A DNA stretch of 64,000 bases from Sternotherus odoratus (GCA_032164245.1 JAVMKO010000005.1:46764193-46828192); one strand, 5' to 3'; shown: positions 11,749 through 23,700, counted from the first letter of the stretch. The notes: a model not told the origin generated them from the letters alone. Numbers and translations are program-made.

Positions 11749-11801
11749 TTGACATGGGCGTTCTCCCGGGAAGCAGCAGACCCAGAGGCGTATCAGACGT
11801 G

Positions 11802-11809
11802 TGACGTCA
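11802..11809. promoter_or_regulatory. SEC24C: CRE site (proximal)
   Basis: Perfect palindromic TGACGTCA, 61 bp from an identical site at 11741-11748. CREB/ATF and CREB3-family factors bind such sites, and CREB3-family factors are known activators of COPII coat genes. Use here is inferred. Confidence 0.6.
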
Positions 11810-11929
11810 GGGAATGGGAACCGGAAGCCGCGCGGCCTCAGGGTGCCTGCGCAACATCCGGATCCTGCGAGGTTGGGCGTCGCGGCCGCCGGGGGTTGGC
11901 TGCGAGTGAGGACGTGGCAGGGGAGGGGG

Positions 11930-12030
11930 CATTTCCGGTGCGAGCGGCAGGCCCGGGAACCGGAAGCGGGGCCTGGCGACGGAGCGCAGCCGGGGCAGCA
12001 GCGCCGGGAGGGACGAGCAGGAGCAGCCGG
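11930..12030 (+). other. SEC24C: SEC24C exon 1 (5' UTR, start approximate)
   Basis: A GC-rich noncoding segment ends at a strong donor, CAGCCGG followed by GTGAGT at 12031. Exon 2 carries only 28 nt before the start codon, so an upstream untranslated exon is required and this is the best candidate. The 5' limit is not visible in sequence. Confidence 0.6.
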
Positions 12031-12500
12031 GTGAGTGGGGCGGGCTCGGGGCTCCGGGCAGAGTCCGGCACGGGGCGGGGGACCCTTCCCGCGGGGCCAG
12101 CTGGGGGCGACGCGCCCTTCCACCTGTGGGAAGCGGCCTGTCTGTGGGGGGCGCTCGGGCCTCCCTCCCCGCGCCCAGGCGGCCCCCGGCGTCTGACAGA
12201 CGCCGCGCCCGGCCGTGGTCACGTCGGGCTCCGCTTGCCGAGCCGCTTCCCTCGCCCTTCCTTGAGCTCAGCCGGGCTGGCCGGTGTCTGCCCTGCGATG
12301 CGCGCCTCGGCCCCAGGCCCCGCTGGGGCTGAATAAAGGGACGCCGCCCGCTCCCCGGTCGGATACGGGACCGGGCCCCATCAGCCCGGGCTGCTGCCCT
12401 TGTTGTGACATGATCCCTCTCAAATGTGTCACCACCCGCAAAGGCAAGAGCCCAGGCGGAAACACTTAATCTCCTGTAATCCTCACGTCTCTCTCTGCAG

Positions 12501-12579
12501 CTCTTGCATTGCACCGTTCAGCCGCCGGGCCTTTTAGGGTTGTGAGGGACAATTGACCCACGCAGGGACCTGGCAATTC
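12501..12579 (+). other. SEC24C: Possible alternative 5' UTR exon
   Basis: A good acceptor (CTCTCTCTGCAG ending at 12500) is followed by 79 nt without an ATG and then GTAAGT at 12580. It lies at the edge of the CpG island in intron 1. Both splice sites are strong, but no transcript evidence is available. Confidence 0.35.
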
Positions 12580-14109
12580 GTAAGTGTCAGATACCCAGTA
12601 GACCCCAGTGTAGTAGACCCCACTAGCTGTCAGGATCTGGGAATAGGATTTACTTGTTTGTTTTTAGGCTCATTTTTGAAAAGGGGGGATAAAAGGGATG
12701 ATACAACTGTGACCCAAAACTAACATGGTCTCTAAGGAGGAGATTGTGTGGGATGAAGAGAACCTTCCTCTTAAATGGGGCTTGGAATCTGATTGCATTG
12801 TGTTGCTAAGATGCACTTGTCTTTCACTTCCTTGAAACTGGTTTCTGGGTCACGGAAGAGGTTGTGACTTGGTTTTGTCATAGGGTGTATCTGCATTAAG
12901 AATGCTTTGTAAATATTTTTCAGCATTGGCACAGAAGAATTCTTACAAGTTTTCCTAAGTGTGGACAACTCCAGAAATTTTGTCTCCGATAGGAAAATTT
13001 TGCAGCATATCCCATTCTTGCTAACAGTAGTCAGGAGTCCAGTTTCCCTGGTGGTAGCCACATTGGGAGCCCTAATGTTGATGTAAATAAGATGAGGAAG
13101 GGATGGGCTTCTTGCTGCTGCTGTTTTAAGCATTGTCTCAATCAGACTTGCTCAGAATACAAGTAATTTACATAGTGCTTGACACACTGGTGGCTCATCT
13201 GCACCTGAGCTTTCAAAGTCACAAGACAAAAAATATTTTTACCTGGAATGGAGATTCTGTCCAGATCTACTGTTTTTATTGTAGTTTATGGGGACCCTAA
13301 AAAGTGATTAGCTCTCCCAAGGATGTTCTGGGAGGTCTTCACTGCTCAGTAATACAAAACTGTCTGCTCATTATTACAAAATTGTCCCTGGGACTCTGGG
13401 AGCTTGGGATTTGACTGTTGTCTTCAGGGGAAAGCAGTAGGTATAGGCTTGAAGGGTTGAGAGAGACCTCATTCTGACTAGAATCTCTGAATCACTGCTT
13501 TGGGAGGGGACTTTCTTTCATTCATCCATACACATCAGTGGCACAGGGAAAACATGTCTTTTCTTGCTAACTCTGAATGTGCAAATGCACACATTCCTAT
13601 CTATACATCTTATTTTGTTTTGGGATGGAGAATTCAGGAAGGAACAGAGTTATTTATTGATATATCTGTTTAGAATTCCTTCTAGCTGCAAGGACCTATT
13701 TGTTGCTATGGCCAGAGTACTAGGATGGAATTGACTTGGAAGGGCAGTTGCCATTGATATGGTGTAGCTGGCATGGACCTCAGATTGCCTTTCACCATGT
13801 ATGTGTCTATTTCCTTCTTAACCTCTTGACATTAATACTTCTTTGACTGTTATTTTCTTACTGAAGGACTGTTTTCTTCTTGTTGTTGGAAGGAAAATCC
13901 GTAATTGTAGAGTTAGTTGATGATAACTGAGAAAGGATGACCAAAGTAGTCTTTTCTGTGGAGGTTTTGAGGATGACAAGAACTGTGTCTAGCTCCTTTA
14001 GAAGCGAGAATTTATTTTTAAGGCTGATATCCTTACTGATGAGCTAGACTCAGAATAGTGACAGTCCCTGTTTCGAAGAGCTCACTGTCTCAAAGGCCAC
14101 ATGGAGAAG

Positions 14110-14292
14110 AGGGAGGGATAGCTGAGTGGTTTGAGTACTGGTCTGCTGAACCCAGGCTTGTGAGTTCAATCCTTGAGGTGAGCCATTTAGAGATATGGAG
14201 CAAAAATCTTAATTGGGGGATTGGTCCTGCTTTGAGCAGTGGGTTGGACTAGATGATCTCCTGAGGTCCCTTCCAACCTTGATGTTCTATGA
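14110..14292 (+). repeat. tRNA-derived turtle SINE (Cry-type)
   Basis: GGGATAGCTGAGTGGTTTGAG and GGCTTGTGAGTTCAATCC give the tRNA-like promoter boxes. ATTGGTCCTGCTTTGAGCAG and the end GATGTTCTATGACT are the CR1-shared tail. Same family and orientation as 5693. Confidence 0.85.
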
Positions 14293-15039
14293 CTCTACAA
14301 GAAGATCTGATGCACTGGGAAACCTAGAAGAGTGATTAATTGAAAGTTTCCCATCTTGCAAAAGATGATCATTTGATTGTGCATTTTATGGTAGTACTCA
14401 AAATATTGTTGGTGTTGTGCCAAAATATAGGAAGGCATAGTCTGGCCTTGGGGGGGAAAAATATTGCATGAAAGATGAGCAAAGAGAGACAACATATAAG
14501 CAGAATGTTTAGAGGTATGGCTAGTATAATTTTAGCAAGTTGCATATTTTGATTTCACATTTCCGTATCCATAACTACCCTTCAACATATCCTCTCTTTC
14601 TGGCCCTACCCTAATTTACAAATCTTAAACTATTACAACTTTTTATCAACTGCACTAAAGTGTGCAAAGTTCAGGGAAGCAAGTCCAGATAATTTCGTAG
14701 GCTGTAAGATGTGAGAATGACCCATGAAGTAGTTACATATATAGTCAAGTTGCTGTAGAACCTTTTTGAGAAATAGTTGGGGTTCCATGCATATATTTTG
14801 AGCCCTGTATTTCCTAGATTAAATATCTAAGTACACCCCACTAGCAGCTCTTTAGTTCTCTCTTCTCTGTCTTGATCAGTCATAGAGCCATCCTCTTTCT
14901 TTTTCTGTTGCATTAAACAAAAATCTAATTGTAAATACCAAATTAGTTGTGGTTAAAGTTAGGTTTTGGCCGAGAAGTTACTGTCTTATTTGAATGTTTG
15001 AACAATTTTTGTCACATTACTGCAATTTGTAGGTGGTCT

Positions 15040-17250
15040 TGAATCTTGCCCGAGTTGATGGATCAGTTGACCAAACCAGGGTTGGAGATGGCTTCACTTG
15101 CCATGTGGTGATCCCTGCTTTAGAAGGGCATGAATATGCCTTTTATGCCTCAGGGAAGAGCTCTTGACTAAAGTCTATAATGTCTGCAAGGCCGTCTTAA
15201 AAACTGCATAAAAAGATGGTAAAACTCTGCTCCAGAACCTAATGCATCAAGAATCTGGTGCACCTTGTCCCCCAAAACATATCTTCAACACGAATAGGGT
15301 ACCTTCAACACCTTCCTTGGATCTGCAACGTAAAGTCCCAAATTGAAAGGGACTGTGAACAGGCAGCAAGTTCCATTGTTTTAGGGTCAGAATCTTTGGA
15401 TGGAGAAAACACCATCTGTGTTTCCAGCAATTCCAATAAACTGCCCAATAAGAAAAAGAGATAGTGCCACAAAGATGCAGCTGATTGCTTAGATGGATCT
15501 CGGCTGGTCAGACATATACAGGATCTAATCACCTCAGGGCTCTAGTGGAGGGGATTGTCGGCTGATCTGGAACCTTCCTGGGTGTTAAGCCTTGAATTTT
15601 GGGATCCATCAGATCTCTTCTCAAGATTTTCTTCAGAAATGTTTTTTGCAGATGAGCAATTGGTATCATGGAAACATTGGTTCTGAAGCAAATTTATGCT
15701 ATTAAATCTGTAAATTTCACTGTTTCTATGGGATAATAATTGGTGCCATGGACTTCTCTGATCTGAGGAGAACCAGTTCCTTCACTCTGCCATCTCTCTG
15801 CCTCAAGTGTGGTTTAGCTCAAGCATGCATGAGCATTTATGGATCCTCTGGTGCCACCTTAGACTTTAAATCATACCCAGGTGGAGAAGATTCTGGTTAT
15901 GGTCTGCCTTGAGATATTTTGGCCTTATTGTCCTACTCCTGCTTTGGCATTTTTTTGCAACTTGAGGTGAATATAAGACCTATATCGTTTCCTCCAAAGA
16001 AAGTGAAGGCTCTTGCATGGATTGCTTGATCTTTTCCTGGATCAGTAGTATGATATGCAGTCAGATACTTACTGAGGAGCTAGTAGGACAGTCCTAGGAA
16101 GTGCCCATTCTACCTCATCCCTTGAAGAAGCTCTCAACTTCTTCATTTTTCTCCTCTTATTGACATCAAGAGTTTCTAGAACATAGCTCTGAAGCATATA
16201 GGCTGTAGCTCTGGCAATTATACTAATGACTTTGACCAGGAAGTCCCATATTTATTTGACAACTTGGATCTGAAGGAGAAAGTAGTTCTGTCTGTCCGAG
16301 GTTTGCTTCAACTGGCCTGAGAAGTCTGAAATACTTCTGCCATTGCTGCTTTAGTTTCTAGGAAGCTTGATTCTACATATGGAGTCCTGAGAGAGGTATC
16401 TAAATAGGTTTTTCTAGCTTTCTAGCCCACGCGTGCCTGATATCTTGATTGCAAGTGTTGTATCTAATGCTTGAGTGTCAACCCAGCCCTGAAAACAAGG
16501 AGGCAAATTTGGTATGATTGACCAGAAGGCAACCTCTGTAGTTCCAATTCCTATGCAGTCTGACTATCCTTTCTGACCTTTTTTGAGGAGGCAAAGATAT
16601 TTCATGGTGGCTTTTCTGTGACAAGTACTGCTGCACCAAAGCAGTATGCCTGAGAATGTTTAAGAGACCCTCTAAATCAATCTCTGAAGATCCAGATCCT
16701 CACTCACCTTCCTTTTTGGAGAACACCGTGGTCCCAGTTTTTCAGACACGGGAAGCAATTTCTTCGGATTGCTGAGCCTTGGAGAATGAGTGGGGATATT
16801 CCCTTCAGTTCAAGACTATGCCAAAATACAGCATCTGCTTCCGTTTCCCTTTACTGGGATCCCTCTCACAAGAAACTGCTGGAAATAAAGGGGTTGTCCC
16901 TGTTGAAAATTGAGCTATAGAAGTGGTGCCAAACCTTACTGAAGGAAGGGCTTTTATTCCTGCTGTTTCCTTTCCCTCCATCCCTTTCAGAAAGGTGATC
17001 AAGGCTGGCGGAACCAAGTCCGTTTTTCAGTTCTGAAAGGGAACTGACAATAGTTTTGTCTCCTCTGGGCCGATACATAAACTTCATCAACAAAGTGCCT
17101 TACACTGGTTATTGAAAAAACCATTTCATGCAGTTTAGTATTTAGATTTTTCCTGGACGAGAACTTTAATTGAATTTCAATCTGCTCTGTGCAGATGTTA
17201 AGTAATCCATGATCAATTGTAAGAGAGAGGGATTTCCACAAGTCACTCTA
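15040..17250. repeat. Old repeat with coding-like texture, unclassified
   Basis: Moderately GC-rich text with codon-like periodicity but stops in every frame (for example 15305-15532 and 16805-17241). Phrases such as CTGCAAGGCCGTCTTAAAAA recall gag-like regions of turtle DIRS elements. I cannot align it convincingly. It could be a decayed retroelement. Confidence 0.25.
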
Positions 17251-18164
17251 CATTTCTCCTTCATCTGCTGTTACACAGCAACATGATTGTATATTGTGCA
17301 TGCTGGTTGTCTTCTGTCCCTACATCCTATCCTTTTCCAGTTCAATGCTGTATAAACTACTGTATAAACTTTCATCCCAACTACTGGGATGAAAGATATT
17401 AATGTGTGCAAATTTCTTATAGTGGACTCTGCTTATTTGGGACCATTATTGGAATAACTTACAAGAAACTGAAATAGCCTTGTGACGGTCAGTAAATATC
17501 ACTGTTTAGATGTGACAGTGTTAGCAAGTTAGCATCAAAGCTGCATAATAGAATTCTGTGTAGCTAGTAACAAGTAAAGTGATGTTTCTCTCTCTTTGCC
17601 CATACCCCAAGTGATGTTTAGCCATGTTTAAATGTTTTTGATACAGACGTTGCTAATGCAGATTTCCAATGCAAAAAACCCCAATTTTTTTCCCCTAAAA
17701 AAACCTTATAGGCTTCCTTCAAACATGAAGAATAACAAAAAAGCACATGCTAATTTTTTGCCTTTGTGGATTATCTTTTTGGGGGGAGAAAAGATTTTAT
17801 AAGGTTACCATGAGAACTGAATTTCTTCAATGGAAGGTGCATGCCAATAGTACTATTATTTATACTGCATATGCAAAACAAATACCTTCCAACTCCTATG
17901 CCAACTTCCTATTTAAATTGCTACCTAGTGTTTTCATCATATCAGGCATTAACATGGGAATGTTTTATTCCTTTAATGTTCTCAGTGGTGGACTCCCAGC
18001 AGCCACAAATACATAAAATCTAGTACAGCATTGCGATCAGTCTAACTATATTGTGAACATGACTTGACTGCAGATGTAATGTCCATTTCATCTTTGGATA
18101 CGGTCTGCATGGATCTTTACGAATTTATATCTATACAGATGCTCTACTCAAAGAACTATAGGAA

Positions 18165-18275
18165 CACCTCACTTAATGTTGTAGTTATGTTCCTGAAAAA
18201 GTGAAACGGTGTTAAGTGAATCCAATTTCCCCATTAGAATTAATGTAAATCAGGGAGTTCGGTTCCAGGGAAATT
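18165..18275. repeat. Possible mariner/Tigger-type DNA transposon fragment
   Basis: ACCTCACTTAATGTTGTAG, GTTCCTGAAAAAGTG and a later GTTCCAGGG are typical words of short mariner-derived repeats. Only one end is seen. Confidence 0.35.
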
Positions 18276-18301
18276 TTTTTTCACCCGACAAAAGACATTA
18301 T

Positions 18302-18325
18302 ACACACACACACACACACACACAC
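18302..18325. repeat. (CA)n microsatellite
   Basis: Twelve AC dinucleotides. A second short CA run lies at about 18846-18860. Confidence 0.95.
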
Positions 18326-18542
18326 TCTATAAGTGTTAAATAATACTGGTACACAGTGATGATGATTGTGAAGTTTGGTTGAGGTGGAGGAGTCAGAAGG
18401 TAGGAAATTTCCCAGGGATTGCCTTATTGCTGAATGATTGATTAACTCAGGGGTCGGCAACCATGCATACCATAGATTGCCTACCCCTGAACTAGCTTTT
18501 GGCTGAGCCCTCAAGAGTTAACACCTTGTTGTTAATGTAGCC

Positions 18543-18783
18543 CAGTGGTTCTCAAACTTCTGAGAACCGCAACCCCTTTTTCATTTGTTGGCTGCCGCGG
18601 TGGACCCTTGTATGTCCGCCGAAAAGCCGCCGAATGAATTACTTCCGTTTTCGGTGGACATGCTGAGCGCTCCCGAAATAGCTCGGCATGTCTGCCGAAA
18701 AGCCGCTGAATGCGGAAGTAATTCATTCGGCGGCTTTTAAGCGGCGCCGGGAGCTCGCGACCCCCCTGGTTTGAGAAACACTG
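18543..18783. mobile_element. hAT-type MITE with internal palindrome
   Basis: Left end CAGTGGTTCTCAAAC, right end GGTTTGAGAAACACTG. The flanks share GTAGCC shifted by one base, a degraded target copy. Inside, GCCGCCGAATGAATTACTTC near 18627 is mirrored by GAAGTAATTCATTCGGCGGC near 18714, so most of the element can fold back. Confidence 0.7.
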
Positions 18784-18954
18784 AGTAGCCTCTTTCACTC
18801 TACAAACAGCTAGAATGGAGGGAGGGGAGACAGCACAGCAGACAGACACACACACACACACTGTGTTTGGGAGAGAGAGATGAGCACTTCCCCTTTAAGT
18901 AAGCTGACTCCATTCTTAAGTACATTGTCTTTTTTAGTGGATCAGGTAGTTGAG

Positions 18955-19990
18955 AGAGTAGCTGCTGCCCCAAGTGCTCTCTGTCTCTCTCCCTCCATGT
19001 CCCCAGCTTGCTCTATATGGAGAAGGGCAGGGTGGCAGCTTTGTAGAAATTTTGGCAGAGCTCGCTCCCCAAACTGCCCCCCATCTGCCCAAGGCTCTGG
19101 GAGGGAGTTTGGGTGGGGGAGGAGGCCTGGGGTGCATGCTCAGGGCTGGGGCAGGGGATTGGGATGCAGGCTCTGGAAAGGCATTTGGGGATGGGAAGGG
19201 TACAGAGGGAGGGAGGGCTGTGGGGCGTGGCTGGGGATGAGGGGTTTGGGGCGTGCTCAGGGCGAGAGTAGGATGTGGGGGTTAGGGCTATCTGGGTACT
19301 GGAGATGAGGGGTGGTGGAGAAGCTCAGGGCTAGGGCAGAGGGTTAGGATGCAAGGGGATGAGAGCTCTGGCTGGGACTGGATGAGGGGATTGAGGTGTG
19401 GGAGGGTGCTTGTTTAGAGCAGAGGGTTGGGATGTGGGGGGTGAGGGCGCGGCTGGGGCTGGAGATGAGGAGTTTGGGGTGTTGAGAGACTCAAGGTTAA
19501 GGCAGAGGGTTGGGTATGTGTGGGGGGGTGGGCTTCAGGGTGGGGCAGGGCTGGGGATGAGTTTAGGGTTCAGGCAGGCTGCCCCTGGACTGGGGCCAAA
19601 GAGGAGGACTCCCCCTTACACCACACTCACCCCCACCACTGTCACTGCATGTAGTTTTGGGACCCCTCTCAGGTCCAGGAATCTCCCTCGCCTCCCCTGT
19701 GGTGGGGGTAAGAGGCTGTGTACATCTCCTCCCCTGCTGCTGCCCGTCACTGGGAGTGCGGGATGGGGCTGCCCCTTGCCCAGCATGGGGTAGGAGGGGC
19801 CCTGTGCTGCTGGAGGGTCCTGCCAAAAAAGGGAAGAGTCTGAGGTGGAAGAGCAGGGTCAGTCTGCCCTGGCAGTAGAGGATAGGAGGCACTAGGAGCT
19901 TGCAGGGACAGTTGCTACAGGGCAGCAGCATGGAGCTGCACTGGAGAGACAGGGACACTCTGCTGGGCAGCTCCTGCACAGGGAACTTAG
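18955..19990. repeat. G-rich hAT-associated repeat
   Basis: Many imperfect copies of GGGCTGGGGCAGAGGGTT and related words at a loose spacing of about 60-75 bp (19140, 19260, 19330, 19420, 19495). A similar block lies at 27430-27760. The + strand frames covering it have no coding character beyond Gly-rich translation. Confidence 0.5.
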
Positions 19991-20197
19991 GGGCTGGGGA
20001 CTGATAACTAAAATAACAACGTTGTGTATTCTGGGTTTTTTTCATAAGATTGGGTCCCTAATCCATGAACTATTGGAATTTATTTACAAAACTTTTCTTA
20101 AACATGGCATGAATATATTGTCTCATGCTATCGAATTAGAATTTATAATCCCTATTCCATGATGGGATACATTATCGCTCAAAGATATCTTCATTAT

Positions 20198-20294
20198 AAC
20201 TCAGAGAGGTAGCCGTGTTAGTCTGGAATAGCAGAGGTAACAAAGTCCTGTGGCACCTTAGTTAGTCTTTAAGGTGCCACAGGACTTTGTTACC
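20198..20294. repeat. Foldback (snapback) repeat copy
   Basis: Starts CAGAGAGGTAGCCGTGTTAG, then a 25-bp arm (20236-20260, containing AAGTCCTGTGGCACC), a 9-nt loop and a perfectly complementary arm (20270-20294). Same family as the long foldback at 58751. Confidence 0.85.
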
Positions 20295-20519
20295 TTCATT
20301 ATAACTGTCTTTATATAGGTGTTTTCCTCAAAAAGCATTTTTTTTTTTTAAAGATTTTTATCCACCCTCTCAAGGTAGGTGAGACACTTTTACTCATGTA
20401 TTTCCTTCTCTAGCATCTCAGTTACTAGCAGGCCACCTCCTGCTCAGCTGCTTTCATAGGAAGGGATGCTGTTTGGACTAATGTTTTCTAATTGTGTTCT
20501 TTTTTTCCCCTCCCTGCAG

Positions 20520-20722
20520 GTGAGACTAGTTTGGGGATGTGAACACAATGAGTGTAAACCAGCAAGCTCACACAGGGCTTCCTTATGGGCAGCCTCAGCC
20601 TGGATATCAGGGATACCAACAGCCCGGTTATGGAGGGCAGCAAATGCCCGGAGTTCATCATTCTCAGTATGGAGCTTACAATGGTCCGCTGCCAGGATAT
20701 CAGCAGCCAGCCCCTCTACAAG
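20520..20722 (+). CDS. SEC24C: SEC24C exon 2 (start codon, residues 1-58)
   Basis: Acceptor TCCCTGCAG ends at 20519; donor GT at 20723. Translation starts at ATG 20548 in the context ACACAATGA, giving [10 protein letters not shown]. The frame upstream is not part of the protein: a near ATG at 20537 is followed directly by TGA. The product is rich in Gly, Tyr, Pro and Gln, with YGQPQP and YQQPGYGG motifs, as in other SEC24C N-termini. It ends in phase 1. Confidence 0.93.
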
Positions 20723-23700
20723 GTACTGTTAATCAAGACTTAGCAACTTAATAGCCTGTGAGTTTGAGTGCATTGGGAATGCTTTTATAGAGCTGATGGC
20801 CTACTGTTAGCTAAATGAATATTTTATGGTATAACCTCTCTTTAATATGAATGATACTGTATGCTAACTCTTCCGAAGTCAAGGTAAAAAGTGGGTTTTG
20901 TTACAGTGCAGCCTCAGTTTTGCTTAGCCTTTGGTCGCAGAAAAGTTTTGACCATGTCACTAGGACTTTTTTAATAGCCCACAAATTAGATGTTGAGAAG
21001 GCCCAATGGCAGCTTGTTCCCTATAGTTCCCCACTCATGTGGTCCAGGAGCAAGAATGCACAGGACAGTTTCCATGCTAAGCTTTGATTGAGGACTGTAA
21101 TAAGCTGAGTACAGGCTATGTGACTGAGGCAGCTCAATATTCATCTGCAGAAAAGCTACTGAAAGATGAGGGCATGTGATCTGTGGTAGTGTTGGTGAAA
21201 TGACTGATAATACTGTGACCACGTGTCTAATAAATAAATGTTACCAATTGAAATGGATACGGTAAATGATAGTCAAAATTAGATCTGATTTTATTTTGCA
21301 TCTGTTTGCAAGGTAGAGCTAATGTTTTTCTCCATCTTCAAAACAAATGCTGTTGTAACAAAATAATTCAATGTCAGCAGGTAAGCAACTAAAGAGCAAC
21401 TCTGCTATATAGTATGGTCGAGTGGAAGAAACTGAATGGGAAAAGAGGCTTAATTTTAATGTTTTTAATTTCCTTGTCATAAAACAATTTGAAAACATTA
21501 CCTTTTAATGTCTGCAAAGAGTTGGACTCCTAGGGCTAAAATTCTGTTACTCTGGGGATAGGTACATAATATATCAACCACTGACAGCCTTCAGCCTGTC
21601 ACCTTTTAATAGTGCAATACATTGTGTGCATGATTGAAATCACCTCGACTAAGCAAAAAGAATGACATAAGTACTCCTCGTTCTTCTTGCCGAAACAGAC
21701 TAACACAGCTACCACTCTGAAACTTCTACAAGTTCAAATTTTCATTAGGGATCACTGTAGAAAGTTTAATGTTTTTCTTTTTACTGTAATCTGTCTGGAA
21801 GTTAGTTATGAGGGGAAAATAACTTATTCTATGTTAAGAATCAGTCTGCTTGCATCCGACGAAGTGGGTATTAGCCCAGGAAAGCTTATGCTTCAAAACT
21901 TTATAGTTATTCTATGTTCACTCCTTTTGATGTCTATCCTTTCATGGATTGAGAACTGGCTAAAAGACAGGGAACAAAGGGTAGGCATTAATGGCTATTA
22001 GCCAGGATGGGTAAAGAATGGTGTCCCTAGTCTGTTTGTCAGAGGGTGGTGATGGATGGCAGGAGAGAGATCACTTGATCATTATCTGTTAGGTTCCCTC
22101 ACTCTGGGGCACCTGGCATTGATCACTGTCGGTAGACAGGATACTGGAATGGATGGATCTTTGGTCTGACCCAGTACACCCTTTCTTATGTTCTTATGAA
22201 ACTGCCAAGTGGCATCCTGTTTGATACTACAGTGATTGTAAGGCTTGAAAGTACTTCTCTTTTCAAGACCAGTGGCTATTTTTACTTTTACCCCTTTCCG
22301 CTGAGTTCTGTTTTGGTTGTATTAGCAAAAAAACACTGCTCAATTACAGATGTAGCTGAAATATTATTCACAAAAATCTATGATACTGAATGCCTCACTA
22401 AATTGGTGGCAATGGGATATGAACCTTTTTGCCTCTATATCACCAGAACAAAACCAACTCAGGTCAGTAGTGACTGAAAGGTCTCTCTCCTCATGGCGGT
22501 TGGTTGGTCTAAGTGCAATGAGTTTGATCTGACCTGTTCACAATGGACAGAGGCCCACATCCCAAAATACCATTTTACGATAAAGATAAGATCAGTGATT
22601 AAATGGGGGCATGGGGCCTACTTTCCATGTCCTGTTTAGCGGTCTCAGGTTATAGTGGAAGCATATTAGTGGGATGGTGTGAAGGATGCTTGAATTACCT
22701 GATTGTGTATGTACTGCACCTCTTAGATAGTTCCAGGGACCAAAGCCTTTAATCTATCAGTGCAGCACTTTTCACTGGCATGAAATTGACTAGCTCTCTT
22801 AAAAAACACTTGTATATGACTGGAGGAGGAGAGAAGTAGTGTGGGATGCTCTGAGTATTAACATAACAGCCAGAAGTGGACATTTCTTCCTGTGACTTTC
22901 AGACTGGAAATCTGGGAAGGAAATGGACGGAGATAAGCAACACAGCATCAGGGGAGGATAGATGATGTTATAGTGAACTGGGGGGGGGGATAGCTCAGTG
23001 GTTTGAGCATTAGCCTGCTAAACCCAGGGTTGTGAGTTCAGTCCTTGAAGAGGCCATTTAGGGATCTGGGGGAAAAAATCTCAGGGGACAGTACTTGGTC
23101 CTGCTAGTGTGGGTAGGGGACTGGACTTGATGACCTTCAAGGTCTTTCCAGTTCTAGGAGAGGCATATCTCCATACATTAAATTAGATGAACGGATCCTT
23201 AGTCTGATGGACATGAAACTATGACACTGACATATATTCCTGAAATTTCAGCTGAGGGTTAAGTACTTCAAAAAAAAATTTTTAAGTTAGTATTGTTTTA
23301 TCAGGGACATGATAAATGTGCAGCCATATATATTACTTTAAATGTGGGCAACTTTAAAAGGATTCAAGAGGTGGGGTGGAGCCACTTCTCCCTTGCTCTG
23401 CTGCTTGCATCACCTTCTGGAGCTGGCCAACTTCCTTCTCTCATTCTTCCTTTTTTCAGCCAGCTGTCTGGCCATTGCTTCTCATCCCTTCCACATACAA
23501 AGGTGTATCTCACATAATGGTGATAGGATTTATTTGCTCTGCATGATGTAGAGGCCATAGTCCAGTCCAGAATCATAAGGGGCTGGCAGAAATTTAGCAC
23601 CATGTAACTACAGAATTGCAGTTGGGACTACATTTAAATAACAGTGGAGGGGGATCTAAAAAAGGTGGCTGCTATGCATGCTTCTCACTTTTATGATAGT

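Larger units (their letters stand above)
10110..11750. repeat. Degenerate tandem repeats leading into the SEC24C promoter
   Basis: 10110-10460 is T/G-rich with recurring CTGCAATGCCGTG-like words. From about 10540 a second degenerate unit of roughly 45 bp recurs: TGGTGACCCCA, GGCCNATT and TGAGTG words appear again and again (10700, 10735, 10922, then 11552, 11590, 11620, 11650). Two hAT elements interrupt it (10782-10915 and 10970-11547). The unit continues to 11741-11753, where TGACGTCATTGAC echoes TGACCTCATTGAC at 11652-11664. A dot plot is needed to define the period. Confidence 0.45.
11640..12400 (+). promoter_or_regulatory. SEC24C: CpG-island promoter of SEC24C
   Basis: CpG density rises sharply from about 11690 and stays high to about 12360. 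There is no TATA box, as expected of a housekeeping secretory gene. Two perfect CRE octamers TGACGTCA lie at 11741-11748 and 11802-11809. AACCGGAAGC (ETS/GABPA type) occurs at 11819 and 11958, with an inverted TTTCCGGT at 11932. CCAAT-type motifs are at 11643 (ATTGG) and 11698 (CCAAT). The transcription start is inferred to lie between about 11900 and 11990, upstream of the exon 1 donor. Confidence 0.75.
12031..20519. other. SEC24C: Intron 1
   Basis: An 8.5-kb intron between the 5' UTR exon and the start-codon exon. Its first 350 bp continue the CpG island. Identified contents are listed separately: SINE 14110, old coding-like repeat 15040, mariner-like 18165, CA run 18302, hAT 18543, G-rich repeat 18955, foldback 20198. 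I see nothing in 12600-14100, 14300-15030 or 17250-18160. Confidence 0.75.

Noticed and set aside
11644..12514. Long frames on both strands over the CpG island
   Set aside because: High GC suppresses stop codons. The region spans the exon 1 donor, and translations are Arg/Gly/Ala/Pro-rich without domain features.
18448..18489. A 42-bp hAT remnant (CAGGGGTCGGCAACC to ATTGCCTACCCCTG)
   Set aside because: Ends look like a hAT element, but no matching 8-bp flanks are present and it is too short to call on its own.
18880..19793. Gly/Trp-rich + strand frames
   Set aside because: They follow the G-rich repeat composition and have no conserved motif or splice context.
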